Shown in pieces: positions 12,772 through 24,244 of a stretch of 64,000 nt of DNA. Within the stretch, counting starts at the first letter, position 1. Every line of letters starts with the position of its first letter. The translations under genes and the position numbers were made by a program. The notes below the pieces were generated by a model. The model saw nothing but the letters and a program-made list of their open reading frames with translations, searched no databases and was not told the origin of the DNA. Source of the DNA: Lindgomyces ingoldianus (Eukaryota; Ascomycota; Dothideomycetes; Pleosporales; Lindgomycetaceae); assembly GCF_010093535.1 (NCBI RefSeq), contig NW_022985188.1:883917-947916 (forward strand). The letters run 5' to 3'.

Positions 12772-12909
12772 GGGGTGCAATGTGCCCGCCGGTTTTTGAT
12801 TGGCCATGTAACCGTACTTCTCTATAGCGATTAAGAACAATTTAGTTCATAATGTTGCATTTTCGAGTTGAATTGGATGTATCTAACCGAGGTAGGTGCA
12901 AAATTCAAA

Positions 12910-14886
12910 TTACAGCGCCATCTTAATGATATCTGCAGCCTACATTCCAGTCAGCTAGCTTACACCTTAGTTAATCAACATAAAATCAAACAAGCAACAT
13001 ACCTTCTCCGCGACCGCATACACAGTAGCAGTCAGGTGTGTGGCCGGAATCAATGGAAAAAGACTCGTATCTACAACCCTCAGTCCCTTGACTCCATAGA
13101 CTTTCAGATCGCTTCCGACAACCCCTCCCAACTCTTTCGGCACCATCGACGCAGTGCCAGAAATATGAAACGAGATAGGATACGTAACATTCCAGATATA
13201 CTTCTCAATGCCCGCGTCACTAGTTACATTCTCACCAGGGCCGGATTCACGAGGCCTCAAATCCGCGAGCCCGGGTCCGTTGGTGTACTTTCGTGTATAC
13301 CTGATGAAGGATATGGCTTGCTGCATATCTAAAGGGTTCGAGAACGTGCGAAATTCGACGACGGGATCGCTGGTGGGCTTGGAGATGAAGTCGCGGTACC
13401 CTGGATTCACGGTTCGGAGAGGGAGGAAGGCGCCTTGGTTTGTGAGCGCCAATGTAAGAGGCCCTGAATTGATATGGTCAGTACCCGGTCCCAGAAGTGC
13501 GACCCTTGCAGCAGAATGGTGGGTACTACCTGTCTTGTTCGTAGTGTACTCAGCTATAGCTTCAGCTTGGAATGTCTCATTAGTCGCTAGGGTCATGGCA
13601 TTTGGTAGAATGTCATTTTCGACTGGCCTAAATCAACCTCTGGTCTGAACGAGAACTAAAGTGTGGGTAATCTTACAGACGCACGAGTATCCCATTTGAG
13701 GATGATCCTGCATGTTCTGGCCAACACCCGGAAGATCCACTCTTACACGAATTCCAGCTTGATCTAGAATCTCCCTCGGACCAATGCCGCTCAAATGCAG
13801 CAGCTGTAGCGTGTGGGTTGCCCCAGCTGCAAGAATTATCTCCAATTTTGCATTGATTGTCAGGTTGGTTGAACTCTCGCGATCGAAAATGGAAACCCCT
13901 TCAGCGTTTAGATCCTCTGAAAGCTGTAGCATCTTGGCCTTGTGTCCAATCAAGATATGATAATTGGATCTTGATTTGGCGCGTTCATAGTGGCCCCATC
14001 TTGCGTACGATCGTGTTTGATTAACTGGAAATTGAGAAGCAGGTACCCAGAAGACACCAACGGCATTTCCGGCGGCTTGCTCCTTTGGTCATGTGACATT
14101 CACATCTACCCATGCGTCCCATAATCTGGCTGTATCATGTGTTAGGGCTAAGATCATGACATCGAATCAAGCTCAGCCTTTGAACTTACCGGAAACTGGC
14201 CATTGGAAGGGTGGGAAGCTCGCTTGAATAGGTCCATCTCCATAGGCACTTTCATCCCAAGTATACCCATATCTTGCCGCTAGCTCTGACGAGGGTGCGA
14301 CCAGTTCCATGCTTTTCTTGAAATAGGGATAGATTCCATTCCATCCCTAACTAGGGTTTCCAAGCTCTTCCCAGGCATCGTAGTCTGCTTTGCTAGCCCT
14401 AGGGATGTACATGCCATTAATTGCTGTCCCACCTCCGACGACTGCACCGACTGCAAAGCTAGGGATCACAAAGTTGTTCAATCCTGGGATAGGTGCTGTG
14501 GTAATATTGAACGCGAATTGGATACATGGTCCATACCCGTTGAAAACATTTCTTGGCCAGTCAACACATCGGTTATTTTCTGCTAAGTAGCCGAATTCGA
14601 CAACAAGTACAGTCTCTAAGACATTTCAGACTTAGGCGTGGTTGAAACCCTCCTTTTTCATTTCGGAGAGGAGGATCTTACTGGAAGGATCTTCACTCAG
14701 CCGGTCGGCCACTGTGAGACCGCTCGCTCCACCTCCGATAATGACATAGTCGTATGAGTTTTGGACTTCACTCAAGCTGCGTTTTATTTGCGCATTCCTC
14801 GTAAATACAGCATGGGCACAGCTCCGTGTTGTCAGGAGAGCATGCTGAGCTAACCCATACATGATGAGTGATGTGAGGAGACGCAT
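12910..14886 (-). pseudogene. GMC oxidoreductase pseudogene (aryl-alcohol/glucose dehydrogenase-like)
   Basis: The gene can be followed from a signal peptide (MRLLTSLIMYGLAQHALL) and the FAD-binding YVIIGGGASGLTVADRL, through GAVVGGGTAINGMY and the second signature region SGIGPREILDQAG, to HISGTASMVPKELGG and a last exon ending AADIIKMAL. Exons are about 14886-14682, 14615-14190, 14129-13670, 13616-13003 and 12939-12910. Two in-frame stops interrupt conserved coding sequence. One is TAG at 14349-14347, where relatives usually have Trp after GNP. The other is TGA at 14091-14089, just before PKEQAAGNAVG. No nearby splice sites remove them without losing conserved residues. The exon 3/4 junction near 13620-13670 also cannot be joined cleanly in frame. 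I conclude a recently inactivated gene, although readthrough or assembly error is possible. Confidence 0.75.
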
Positions 14887-15271
14887 TTCTTCGACGATAA
14901 GGAAAGGACAGGAAAAGGATTATGAGAAAGAACAGAGGTTGTTTAACAGTCTTTTGTTACGTTTCGATTTCGGGATTCTACAACCTAGATCTTGAGTTCC
15001 ACACCTCGGTCGTCATTCTCGCTTGCTGAGCTTCCTCTTAAGTTAGAGAGAGAGTCAGGCCTCCAGTTAATGGGTAAGCGGCAACGGAGTGGGGTACATT
15101 TGTACATGCGAGATCTGGAGTCTCACGCAAGACAATATTGAAGGTTCAATTCCCGGCAAAGATGAAGCAGCTTGCTAGCTAACGGATGTACGCAATTCAG
15201 TGTGTTGTGAAAGGATTGGGCACGAATTGACGAGATCTGGAGTTTCCCTAACTTACGCTATGCCTAATCTA
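14887..15271. other. upstream of GMC pseudogene
   Basis: Intergenic sequence between the GMC relic and the transposon. No gene seen. A GGTTCAATTCC string at about 15145 resembles a tRNA T-loop, but the flanking bases do not fold into a tRNA. Confidence 0.4.
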
Positions 15272-15335
15272 TTGTGTGCAAAAATCGGGAAATTTCTTGG
15301 CGTTCCTCGGATCTTTTTTTCCCCCACTAAAATTG
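15272..15335 (+). repeat. left terminal inverted repeat of mariner-type element
   Basis: This starts TTGTGTGCAAAAATCGGGAA and pairs with the right end at about 16568-16631 with few mismatches. Weaker inverted similarity extends to about 15450. Confidence 0.85.
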
Positions 15336-15599
15336 TATGGGAGATCAGAATCTTGATAGAATTCCTGATATATCAACAAATAACGATTGGATTGGCCCTG
15401 GGTAGGTTGAAGCCTTTAGTTTGTATAGAGAAGCGCCTATACTAACTTTTTTAGGAGTAACAACGCGTTTGTTTGCGATGTATCGCGCTTATGGCGTCTC
15501 TATCCTTCCTGGCCGGCCCTGATTACCCTAATATCTTAAACTAAGCACCTAAGGGCTTGATGATTGCGTTTGTATAAACATCTGTTAGTTTCTCCTGCT

Positions 15600-16340
15600 T
15601 GGATGGCCTAGAACTGCAATTGCTGATTGTGAGGGTTGTTCTCTCTATGCAGTTTACAATGTAGAGAACAATCTTAAGGCTTATAGCAGCGTCTGTAAGC
15701 CACCTACTATGAAGCTTGGGAGACCTTCTAAAATTAGCGATGAAGATGGCGAAGCTCTGTTTGAGGAGTTGATCTGCAGCGGATGGAGATACTAGGACGA
15801 ACAAGCCTATTAGCTATGGATGGAAAGAGGCGTGAAGGTTAATAGATCTATAATCTCCTGTTACCTCGCCTAGCATGGATGGAGCAGGCGTACCTTACGG
15901 CCTTTCTTGCAGGCTTGTAATGAGGAGCTTTAAGAGCTCTACTGTTGCTCTCTCTGTTAGTTTACGCAGGACAATTTAGTGTTTCTTAACAAGTCTATCT
16001 TTAACAAGAAAACTAGCTGGCGGCATAAGGCTTATGGGCCTGTGGGCTATGAAAGTTGATATACTTAGGATATAAGGCGCAGGAAGACGTGGGCCATCCT
16101 CCTAGCCTATATAGTAAACGGATACCTGCCTTGTATAGGGATAAAGGAAGGATATTTTAATTATAAAGAGTTTGTTAATTAGATTAAGCAGCGCCTCCTC
16201 CCTTTGCTTTAAGCAACCTACAGGACCCGGCCTATAGTTATAGTCCTTGATAACGTCTTAATCTATTAGAATAAAGCTGTTATAACTATTCTTAAGGCTA
16301 CTAGCAGTCTCCTTGCGCTTGCTTAACAGGCCCTGTGCCC
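15600..16340 (+). pseudogene. mariner-type transposase relic
   Basis: Plus-strand translation gives a continuous but stop-ridden transposase. It has a helix-turn-helix region around LGRPSKISDEDGEALFEEL, then GVKVNRS, a catalytic block reading LVFLNKSIFN where active relatives have LVFLDES, then WRHKAYGPVGYES, NGYLPCIGIKEGYFNYKEFV, and VIVLDNV with the second acidic residue. Several stops sit where Gln or Trp is expected (CAG to TAG, TGG to TAG), and Asp-Glu is replaced by Asn-Lys (G to A). That is the pattern left by RIP on both strands, so the copy is inactive. Confidence 0.8.
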
Positions 16341-16567
16341 TCACACGCGTAGAATAGGCTGGTGGGTCGCCACTAAGGTCAATTTGACGCGTCTGGGTAG
16401 CTGGGGCTGCTCTGGCCTTCTGTTTTAGGCCCATCGTTGTCCTGTTACTCCAAAAATTGAGCTAAGAGCAGTATCTCTATATAAACTTAAGGCTTTAACT
16501 TACTAACGATATTTAAGAAGGATTTGTTGATATATTAGGAATTCTATTAAGATTGTGATCTCCTATG

Positions 16568-16631
16568 CAATTTTGGTGAGGAAAAAAAAGATCCGAGGAA
16601 CGCCAAGAAATTTCCCGATTTTTGCACATAA
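16568..16631 (-). repeat. right terminal inverted repeat of mariner-type element
   Basis: Reverse complement of the left end at 15272-15335. The A-run is one base longer here, and there are a few transition differences. Confidence 0.85.
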
Positions 16632-19514
16632 TAGATCAAAGCCTAGGGCATCCTGTCTAGAACTTCCCTGCTATTCGTCCTACACTCATCATACTTGATT
16701 CATCATGCCACTAGCGTCATTCTAAAAATGATGCACGGGAGCACGGGATTCTCGGATTATATTTAAGCACATTCAACATAGAATTCTCGCGTATGGTGGC
16801 GCCACTTCTCGCAGCCCAACTCACTGTACACTGGATTGCACCTACTTGGGGCCAGTGCTAATAGCGCATTCGATTGAATAAGAAAAACACGTAGGAGTAG
16901 TATATAAGGCAACCCACTGTTCAGTAGATCTATGATACCCTGTGCAAGAATCTAGGAAGTCCTGGAAGATGTTATAAATGCGAAGAACGTAACAAAGTGG
17001 CTTTCAGAAATAAGATATTTCTCATAGGAACTCCGTTTAGAGAACGCATTTACTTTTTTCAAATTGCGTTCGGCTGCTGCGTTTGTGTGGTAAGCCACTC
17101 GATAGATTTTCGTTTCTATGAATATTGTCAAGGCGTCGGCTTTCATCCTCGTTCTATTTACCAACCCTTGTGGTTCGCACTGTTCTTGTTTATATGGAAT
17201 ATTCATAAAGTCGTTTCACCAGCACAAGGAGCCTCACTGCCTAATACAAGCCATAAGCGGGGCTAATTTTTCGGGATGGGGCAAATCCGGCGTCATTCCA
17301 TTCGATTTAATATCGACTTTGATCGTCGCACACCTCGCTTTTCTAATGCAATCCTTACGTAGAGAGCTATTTCTTACAGGATGCACAACTCTATACTCCG
17401 GAAAATAAAATGCTTTTGACGGCTTAGCACTTTCCTACATTTAATCACCAATCCTGCGTCACCTGGAACCCTGGCATGGCTGAATACTCCATGCATATTC
17501 ACCGAGCTCACCCTGCTTGATTTCCGGTGGTAGGAAGTGTGACTATGCTTTCTATGGCCAGGTTGTAGAGCACGCGTTAGTAGTAGAGCTCTACGATTCT
17601 GGAATAGAGGGGTTTCTTCCTGTCTCCTAATATTAGGAAATTCAGGTAGGCGGCAAGTAGAAGTCTACGGGTTGAGTGATTACCTTTTTCCTCCCCGACC
17701 CACTTACTCCGCCCTTCCCCTTTGTAGTGGTATCTCGCCGGGAGGTTAACAGAGGGGATATCTCACTTACGGAAGATCGTATAGTGTACTTTGGTATGCT
17801 GTGCGTAAAGCCGTTAATAACAAAATTGGTTCAGTCCAATTAATTTTCGACTTCGATATGTACACAGTAGCACATTAGTGGTGGTATTTTCAGTCTTAGC
17901 TAGAGCAAGAAGTGGGCATGCATGGTAGGAAATCTTTCTAGTATGCATTGCAATTGAACCAGCCACAATCTTTTCAGAAACGGAAGTTCTATCTCAAGTG
18001 AATGCATCCCCGTGTGGTTTGCACCATAGTACAAGCAGTCGGTCATAGCGAGACCGGAGTAGCATAACATGGTCCCTCTTTGTGTTGGCGAAGGTGAGGG
18101 AGAACTTTGGGCGGGCCGGTGGCTAGCGGAGAAGGAGATAAAAGAATGAGTCAATGACAAGAGTGCGACATGAACGTAAACCGTGCAGGTGAAGAAGATG
18201 GTAGAATTGCTTGACATGTGACATTGATCCAAAGGCTAAGACGAATATGAGCTTTTAGCTGAGGCCCTCCTTTAACAGCATGATTGCTTTCTCTCTTGTG
18301 ATCGTGAATCTGATTAAAATGAATCAAACGGCCTAAAACCGAGGGGTATTCTCGACCAACGGCGTCGTTGCCCAGAATAAGAATGAGAGGGGGTAGTGGG
18401 AGTACATTACAATGCAACTAGAGTAATAAGCAGCTCACCAGTAGTCAAATGAAAGGATAGCTAAGAGAGGGTACCCTTTTCCTTGAGTGTTTCATGGTAG
18501 ACGGAGTCTTGAAGCTTTCCCTGCGGCATAGAAACGGGAAAGTGAATGGCGCTTTCATTCTGCCCCTCTCTGACGATGCGGTTGATATTAGAAGAGGGAA
18601 GATTGAGGTCCGAGAAACGAGTCGTCAGCCCCGTCATTTCTCAAAGTAGGTAAGCGTGATTTTATGGTGCCTCAAGGCCATTCCTTCTCCTCTAACATCT
18701 CTTCAGGCATCCACAAAACATGAGCACAGGTGTTAGTTACCCGCCAATAAAATTAGAAGTCAGATATTTAGGGTCCGGTCCGCTCTTGCCCGAACCACGC
18801 AGATGTCCTTATTGAAGGCTTATGCTCACGAACTGGCAAAGGCCCCCTTTATCCACCTCCAGCTTAACAATACTCCTCGACCATGCTCAACACGGGTCGT
18901 CCACCATCTCGAATTTCGGTATCGAGAGCATCTCGCTTTCGTATTCCTAGTTAGGCTCAAGCCCAAAACTTGAGAACACGCCGCTCTTTCCCAGGCATTC
19001 CCGGCAGAAATGCGAAGACCGGAACCCAACCTGGCGGCGATCCTCCTCAAATGCATCGTGAAACACGTTTCCACGAATCCGTTTCTGCCCACCCGTTTGC
19101 TCCGAAATATTTTTCCGATGGCATAAACACCCGCATATCCACCTCATATAAATGAGTATGTGGCTTCGGATGGAGCTCCACCGGGAAGGCTAAGTCTGGC
19201 TACCTCCACGCCTCTGCTGATTCGACGCCGTCTGCATGAAACATCTGATTGTTTCTGTATAACGGCAGCGCGCTAAACTCTGTCCCGGGCGAGATGAACA
19301 GGACATGTTTCAACGTCGTGCAACCCATAATGTGGGTTGATTGCATCTATATGAAGTACTAGGTGTAGATCCCTACCTTTCATATAATCTATCGCGAGAC
19401 CTCCATTTTCGAAAATCCACCACTGTCACTTCTGAAGCCAGTTTTCTTTCTTTAAAATACCACTGTGTCTTCCTCCTTTCTTTTCTCTGCTGTGCAGCTT
19501 TAAACCTTGAAGAA
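16632..19514. other. gene-poor intergenic stretch
   Basis: Nearly 2.9 kb with no frame above about 110 codons and no recognisable domain. A TATATAA-like box at 19145-19151 lies about 365 bp before the GH28 start codon. Confidence 0.45.
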
Positions 19515-20954
19515 ATGCGATTCTCCCAGTTCTTACTCGGCGCGGCCGCAGTGCTGCCTACTTTGGTGGTAGGGCAGCTATCTGGAAAAGTTGGACCATT
19601 GACGAGCCACGCGACGAAGACTTCGAAGAAGACTTGCAATGTCTTAGATTATGGCGCGAAGGCTGATAAAACTACGGATGTTGGCCCTCCCCTTGCTTCT
19701 GCCCACGCTGCTTGCAAATCGGGTGGTACGGTGGTTATTCCGTCTGGCGAATATGCGATGAATACATGGGTTTCTCTGACCGGAGGATCTGCTTGGGCGC
19801 TGCAGCTAGATGGTGTTATTTATCGCACGGGAACGGCAGGCGGAAACATGATCTTCGTTGGCAGCACAAGCGATTTCGAACTCTTTTCCAGCACGGGCAA
19901 AGGAGCGGTTCAAGGTATGTAAGCCACAATATATCTCTCGGATGTCCCGACTAAGAGATATCTAGGCAATGGCTACGTTCTTCACGCGCAAGGCAGCAGA
20001 ACCGGAGCTCGCATTCTCCGCTTAAATAAGGTTACTAATTTCTCCGTCCATGATGTTGTCCTAGTCGACGCGCCCGCGTTCCACTTCTCCATGGACACAT
20101 GCACGAACGGCGAGGTCTATAACATGGCCATCCGCGGCGGCGACTGGGGCGGTCTCGACGGCATTGATGTCTGGAGCAACAACATCTGGATCCACGATGT
20201 CATGGTAACTAACAAAGACGAGTGCGTAACAGTTAAGAGTCCCTCCAAAAATATCCTCATCGAGAACATCTACTGCAACTGGAGTGGTGGATGCGCTCTT
20301 GGCTCTCTGGGCGCAAACACTGCCATCTCACTTGTACACTATAAGAATATCTATACCTGGAGCTCTAACCAAATGATGATGATCAAGTCGAACGGTGGTA
20401 GTGGCTATGTTGAAGATACAGTTTTTGAGAACTTCATTGGTCGTGGAAACGCATATTCCCTCGATATTGACCAATACTGGTCCAGCATGTCAGCTGTCGA
20501 TGGAAGTGGAGTCAAGCTGACGAATTTGACATTCAAGGTAAGATCACCCAACCCAAACCCCTAAAAGTCCCCGAATTAAAAGACTCCTCAGAACTGGAAA
20601 GGTACAGAAGCTAACGGCGCTTCACGCGGACCGATCAAAGTCATGTGCGCCGATGGTGCGCCCTGTACCGATATTACCATCACCGACTTCTCCATGTGGA
20701 CCGAGAGCGGATCCAAGCAATGGTACTCCTGCCGCTCGGCCTACGGTTCCGGATTCTGTCTGAAGTCTGGTAGCGGAGCGTCCTATGCTGCGACGACCTC
20801 AACGGTTTCGGCGGCTCCGGCGGGCTATACGGCGGCAACTATGAAAGATGATTTGAAGACAGCGTTTGGGACTACGCTGAGTATCCCAATTCCTACGATC
20901 CCGACGACGTACTACCCCGGGGCGACGCCGTATAGTAAGATTGCTGGAACCTAA
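19515..20954 (+). CDS. GH28 rhamnogalacturonase-like enzyme, secreted
   Basis: Exons 19515-19914, 19966-20537 and 20592-20954 give 444 residues. Both introns are GT-AG (GTATGT and GTAAGA donors). A signal peptide ([20 protein letters not shown]) precedes the mature start QLSGKVGPL. The right-handed beta-helix of family 28 is visible from [17 protein letters not shown] through [35 protein letters not shown] and [11 protein letters not shown]. In rhamnogalacturonases the acidic catalytic residues sit in the GIDV/NKDEC region, and GCALGSLG replaces the GHG of polygalacturonases. I therefore prefer a rhamnogalacturonase A/B-type hydrolase acting on rhamnogalacturonan I of pectin. The C-terminus is Ser/Thr/Pro-rich. 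An ATG 174 bases upstream in frame (19341) would precede the signal peptide and is rejected. Confidence 0.88.
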
Positions 20955-21084
20955 AGAGAAGATTGTGGGGATAGGAGTTGAATGGGTGAGAGGTAGCTTT
21001 CTTGGTAAATATTCTCAGGTCTTAGGATCCGTATATATACTTGATTTTCAATGCACCTTCAGTACCCTCACTCGCTCTAGCAGT
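20955..21084. other. short gap
   Basis: 3' flank of the GH28 gene; nothing seen. Confidence 0.4.
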
Positions 21085-21370
21085 TGACTCTCCAAAGCCA
21101 TTCCTGTTCTTAGATCTCCCAAGAGAGCTCCGTCTCGTGATCTACTAGTTCATCCCAGTAACCACAAAATACGACGTGCTGGAGAAATAATACTCCTCGC
21201 ACTCGAATTTAGACTCCTCTACCGCCACCGATTCCTCCTTTAACCGTATCATTCGCTCCATTCACTCCGGAATCCTCTAACTACCGCCCGATCCATGTCG
21301 GAGCCTCACAAATCCTACGGCCAGAGATGGTAGTGGATGCGCTCAACACTAGAAATCTTACTATTACTAA
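21085..21370 (+). pseudogene. relic of an LPRELR-type (F-box-like) gene
   Basis: The plus strand reads LFLDLPRELRLVIY, stop, FIPVTTKYDVLEK, stop. Further on it reads VGASQILRPEMVVDAL, which recalls the 'nkQIL.Ea' block of such proteins. The LPRELR..IY core is the same as in the intact gene at 56137-57246. The stop after IY (TAG) and a second soon after suggest a decayed copy. The length and right boundary are uncertain. Confidence 0.4.
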
Positions 21371-22064
21371 GTAAAGGACTCTAAGAGCGCTGTGCGGATA
21401 TTAACATACGCTGTTGAAGGAGCCAGATTTTTCATTTGAGAAGGATGCTATGAAGACGACGCTAGGTAACAAGCATAAAACAGACGAAGAGGAGAAGAAT
21501 AATGAGCCTAATAACAAGGATACTTAAGTGATGTATCCGCGCCTTGAGATCTCCTGAGACTGTTCTGGATCCACGGTTTCGGGCGTGGGCCAGCAAAGTC
21601 GTGGGGTAGATGGCCTATCGGAGTTCTTCTCCTGGCTACAACAGGGGGTACTGCATGTTCGAGGTGGGGATGATTGGTCTGTGAGAGCTGAGGGCGCGGC
21701 ACCTGGAAGCGGATTTCTGTTGCTTCTTCTGGGCAATTAGTATAGGGTTCTCGAACGGAGATGTGCGGTATTCCATGCTGAATCTTACGTCAGGGGAAGA
21801 ATCGGACGGCGTGCTTGACAAATATGTTCAGTGGCAAAGAGGTTGGTTTATTGTGCCCACCGCAGCACCCAAAAGTTGAATTAATCTGGGGAGAGATGGT
21901 GCGAGAGGAGGAATGGGGGTGAAGGAAATGGGTTGTGAGAAGCCGATGTTGGGATGTTGGCTGTAGAACTACGCATGGTAGCATGGAATAGAAAGTGTGC
22001 ATAAATATGACCAGACTAGCCTGTGGAAAAGTGGGTGGCCCCAATTCGTTTGGTTGGCCTGATA
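21371..22064. other. intergenic, no supported gene
   Basis: Only short overlapping minus-strand frames without recognisable features. It ends at the 3' end of the WD40 gene. Confidence 0.45.
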
Positions 22065-23571
22065 TCAGTATGGATTATAACGTGCTTTCCTTCCTCCTTC
22101 AGCTACATTGCCGCCGGGGCCTTTACGTTTCTCCTTCTTCCCCATGCGCTTCTCTTTCCTGTCTTTGTCTTTGATTCTCTTAGGCGTCCCCAAGGCGCCT
22201 TCGTCGTCGATATCCATGCCTTCGTCACCCGGCAGCTTCCACGCGCGGATAAACCCGTCTTCGCCGACGGTGTAGGTTGTGTGGCTCTGTGGTGCACAGA
22301 ATTAGTGAATCGTTGTATTAATGTTTGGTATGTAGAGCTTACGTGGACATCTGTAAATACATCACGGATAATTTCTCCTCCGTGGGCGTCTGGGAGACGG
22401 AGTGACATTTCGAGATCGTAGTCGTATTGAAGAGGGGGGGATTGAGGTGCTTTTTGGATGGGGATTAGGTCTAGGGTGCTGGAACTGGAACCCGGAGGCG
22501 TTAGATCGGCACTGTTACCCAGAGGGTGGATGGCTACGTGGAGGGGACTTGAAAGGACTAGGAATGCATGCAAAGACTCCATACCTATGTTTACCAGCCG
22601 CAATAAAGGCTTCGTCACCAACCCAATGGATCTTAGCCATGTACTCACAATCTAGCTTCTCCCGCATATCACCAAAGATCGTAGGAGTCGGTTCCTCTTC
22701 TTCCTCATGGCTTTGGAGCGCGTAGAAGCTCATAGTTTCATCTGTTCCCAGGGTGTAGATATCAGTGGTGGGGTACATGAATCCTGCATGTGCGACGGCG
22801 GATCGGTGGTTGATGACTTGATAGAGAGCTTCTTCTTCGTCGGGCTTGCTGACGTCGAAGATGTTGACTAGACCGTCAGTGCTAGAGGATAGGAGAAGGG
22901 TAGGGTGATTTGGGTGGAGTTGGAGGTCAGTTATGGTGTCGGTATGGGATTCTATTAGCTCGAGGAGGGGCTTTTGTACATTTCGTTGGTCCCTGACATT
23001 GTTAGGATGTGGATGGCTAGCTGAGTCGGATGCAGAGTTCTTCGGATGAGGATCCACGAGTACCATACCATATCAGGACTGGAGATACCCCGGGCCCATC
23101 ATCGGGGTTCTCAATACCAGCTGCAATGAAATTTCTGGGGTTGTTGCAAACGAGAGACGAAATCAATTTATTCGCTACGCCATCCATCTCATCAGCCTTG
23201 ATCTTCCTCCCTCTCGAGTAATGGGCATACTCACGGCTCTGAATAAGCATAACCTTGTTTCTATTTCTCTTGTCCCAAAACCTAATCATTCCATCTCTTC
23301 CTGCGGTCGCAACCACATTGCTTAGCGGATCATCGACTCGCTCAAGACACGTGACGCTTTCATTCACGTTTTTGATGACACCGTCGGGAAGCACTTTGAG
23401 GGTTGCTGGATTAATGAAGTGAAGGGAGTCATCGGAAGATATTACAGCGAGGGCGTCGGTTTGGAAGTAGGAGAGTGGATCTGTGCGGGGAGACGTGGAA
23501 AGGATCTTGTAGATGTATGAGTTGGGTGCGAGGCTGAGGTCGGAGTGGAAGGCTTGAGTGAGGGGGGCCAT
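22065..23571 (-). CDS. WD40 repeat protein, WDR89-like
   Basis: Four exons on the minus strand: 23571-23069, 22992-22585, 22484-22343 and 22286-22065. Introns are GTATGG...GTCAG, GTATGG...TCCAG and GTAAGC...CACAG. All joins keep frame and give about 424 residues. The second acceptor has an alternative six bases downstream. WD repeats are visible as VVATAGRDGMIRFWDKR, PVLIW|DQRNVQKPLLELIESH (across intron 1), LLLSSSTDGLVNIFDV and TYTVGEDGFIRAWKLPG. The basic tail ends GGRKARYNPY. This order, with the 'LELIESHTDTITDLQLHP' block, matches WDR89-type proteins, whose role is poorly defined. An upstream in-frame ATG at 23622 would add 17 residues. The gene is divergent from SDH3. Confidence 0.82.
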
Positions 23572-24244
23572 TGGGACGATGTCCGTCAAACAGCAGATGG
23601 GTGTGACTTGGGTTGGTATCACCTGGTTCCGAGATTTGCTGGGTTGATCTTCATGCTATGGAAATGATAATTGGGAGGCTAGGTTTGTGAGGCTGCAAGA
23701 ATTTCAGAGTGCGAACAAGGTTGATGTCACCGGGTAAGAAACACTCCATCACAAAGGGATTGAAGACATGCACCACGGAATCAATACAATAAATGTATGT
23801 TTAAGAAGCTATACAGAAAAGGTTTTTGGCATTGCAACGCTAAGATGTTCCCCATCAGAAGATGTCACCCTGGATATGAAACGCACTCGACCACTTAGAA
23901 CGACAAAATGCGCGATTAACTACGGGTTTTCCTTCTCGAAACCTCGTCTCCAGGTCCGATGGCATAACGCCAACAGCCAAGTCGTATCTCCGCAAAGTCA
24001 GGGCCTGAGGCTCGTTGACGGCGATATCGAAGTTCCTTGAAGAAAGCAGAAGCCTCCCGCGAAAAGATTTCGGGTCACTGTTACGGGCTGTGACTAAGCG
24101 TGCGACTGTGATTGGTTGCTCGGCAACATGTGAGAAACAGCCGAGCGGATGGGCTGGAGTTCAGTGCGTGAACACTCCACCACGACATCACCAACAGGAC
24201 ACTCACCTCTATACCCAAAGCTCAATTGGCACCGATTGAGCAGA
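23572..24244. promoter_or_regulatory. shared divergent promoter region (WDR89-like / SDH3)
   Basis: About 670 bp separate the start codons of two divergently transcribed genes, so this must hold both promoters. A reverse CCAAT box is listed separately. Small frames within it have no recognisable product. Confidence 0.4.
24111..24115 (-). promoter_or_regulatory. CCAAT box upstream of SDH3
   Basis: ATTGG, in the context GTGATTGGTTGCTCGG, is an inverted CCAAT about 130 bp before the SDH3 ATG. The fungal CCAAT-binding (HAP/AnCF) complex is known to control respiratory genes, so the site is a reasonable candidate. A five-base motif alone is weak evidence. Confidence 0.35.

Larger units (their letters stand above)
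15272..16631 (+). mobile_element. Tc1/mariner-type DNA transposon, RIP-degraded
   Basis: About 1.36 kb bounded by near-identical inverted ends. TTGTGTGCAAAAATCGGGAA at the left is mirrored by the reverse complement at 16612-16631, and similarity continues inward for roughly 170 bp with scattered transitions. Each end is flanked by TA, as expected for Tc1/mariner target duplication, although the preceding ATC is also shared between ends. The interior holds a broken transposase on the plus strand. A second, deleted copy of the family lies at 60126-60780 in the opposite orientation. Confidence 0.85.

Noticed and set aside
15080..15180. Possible tRNA (GGTTCAATTCC string)
   Set aside because: The flanking bases do not pair as T-stem or acceptor stem, and no D-arm or anticodon arm could be laid out.
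16300..16460. Minus-strand frame beginning MGLKQKARAAPATQ in the mariner element
   Set aside because: It lies opposite the transposase end and is not supported by family motifs; the plus strand carries the DDE domain.
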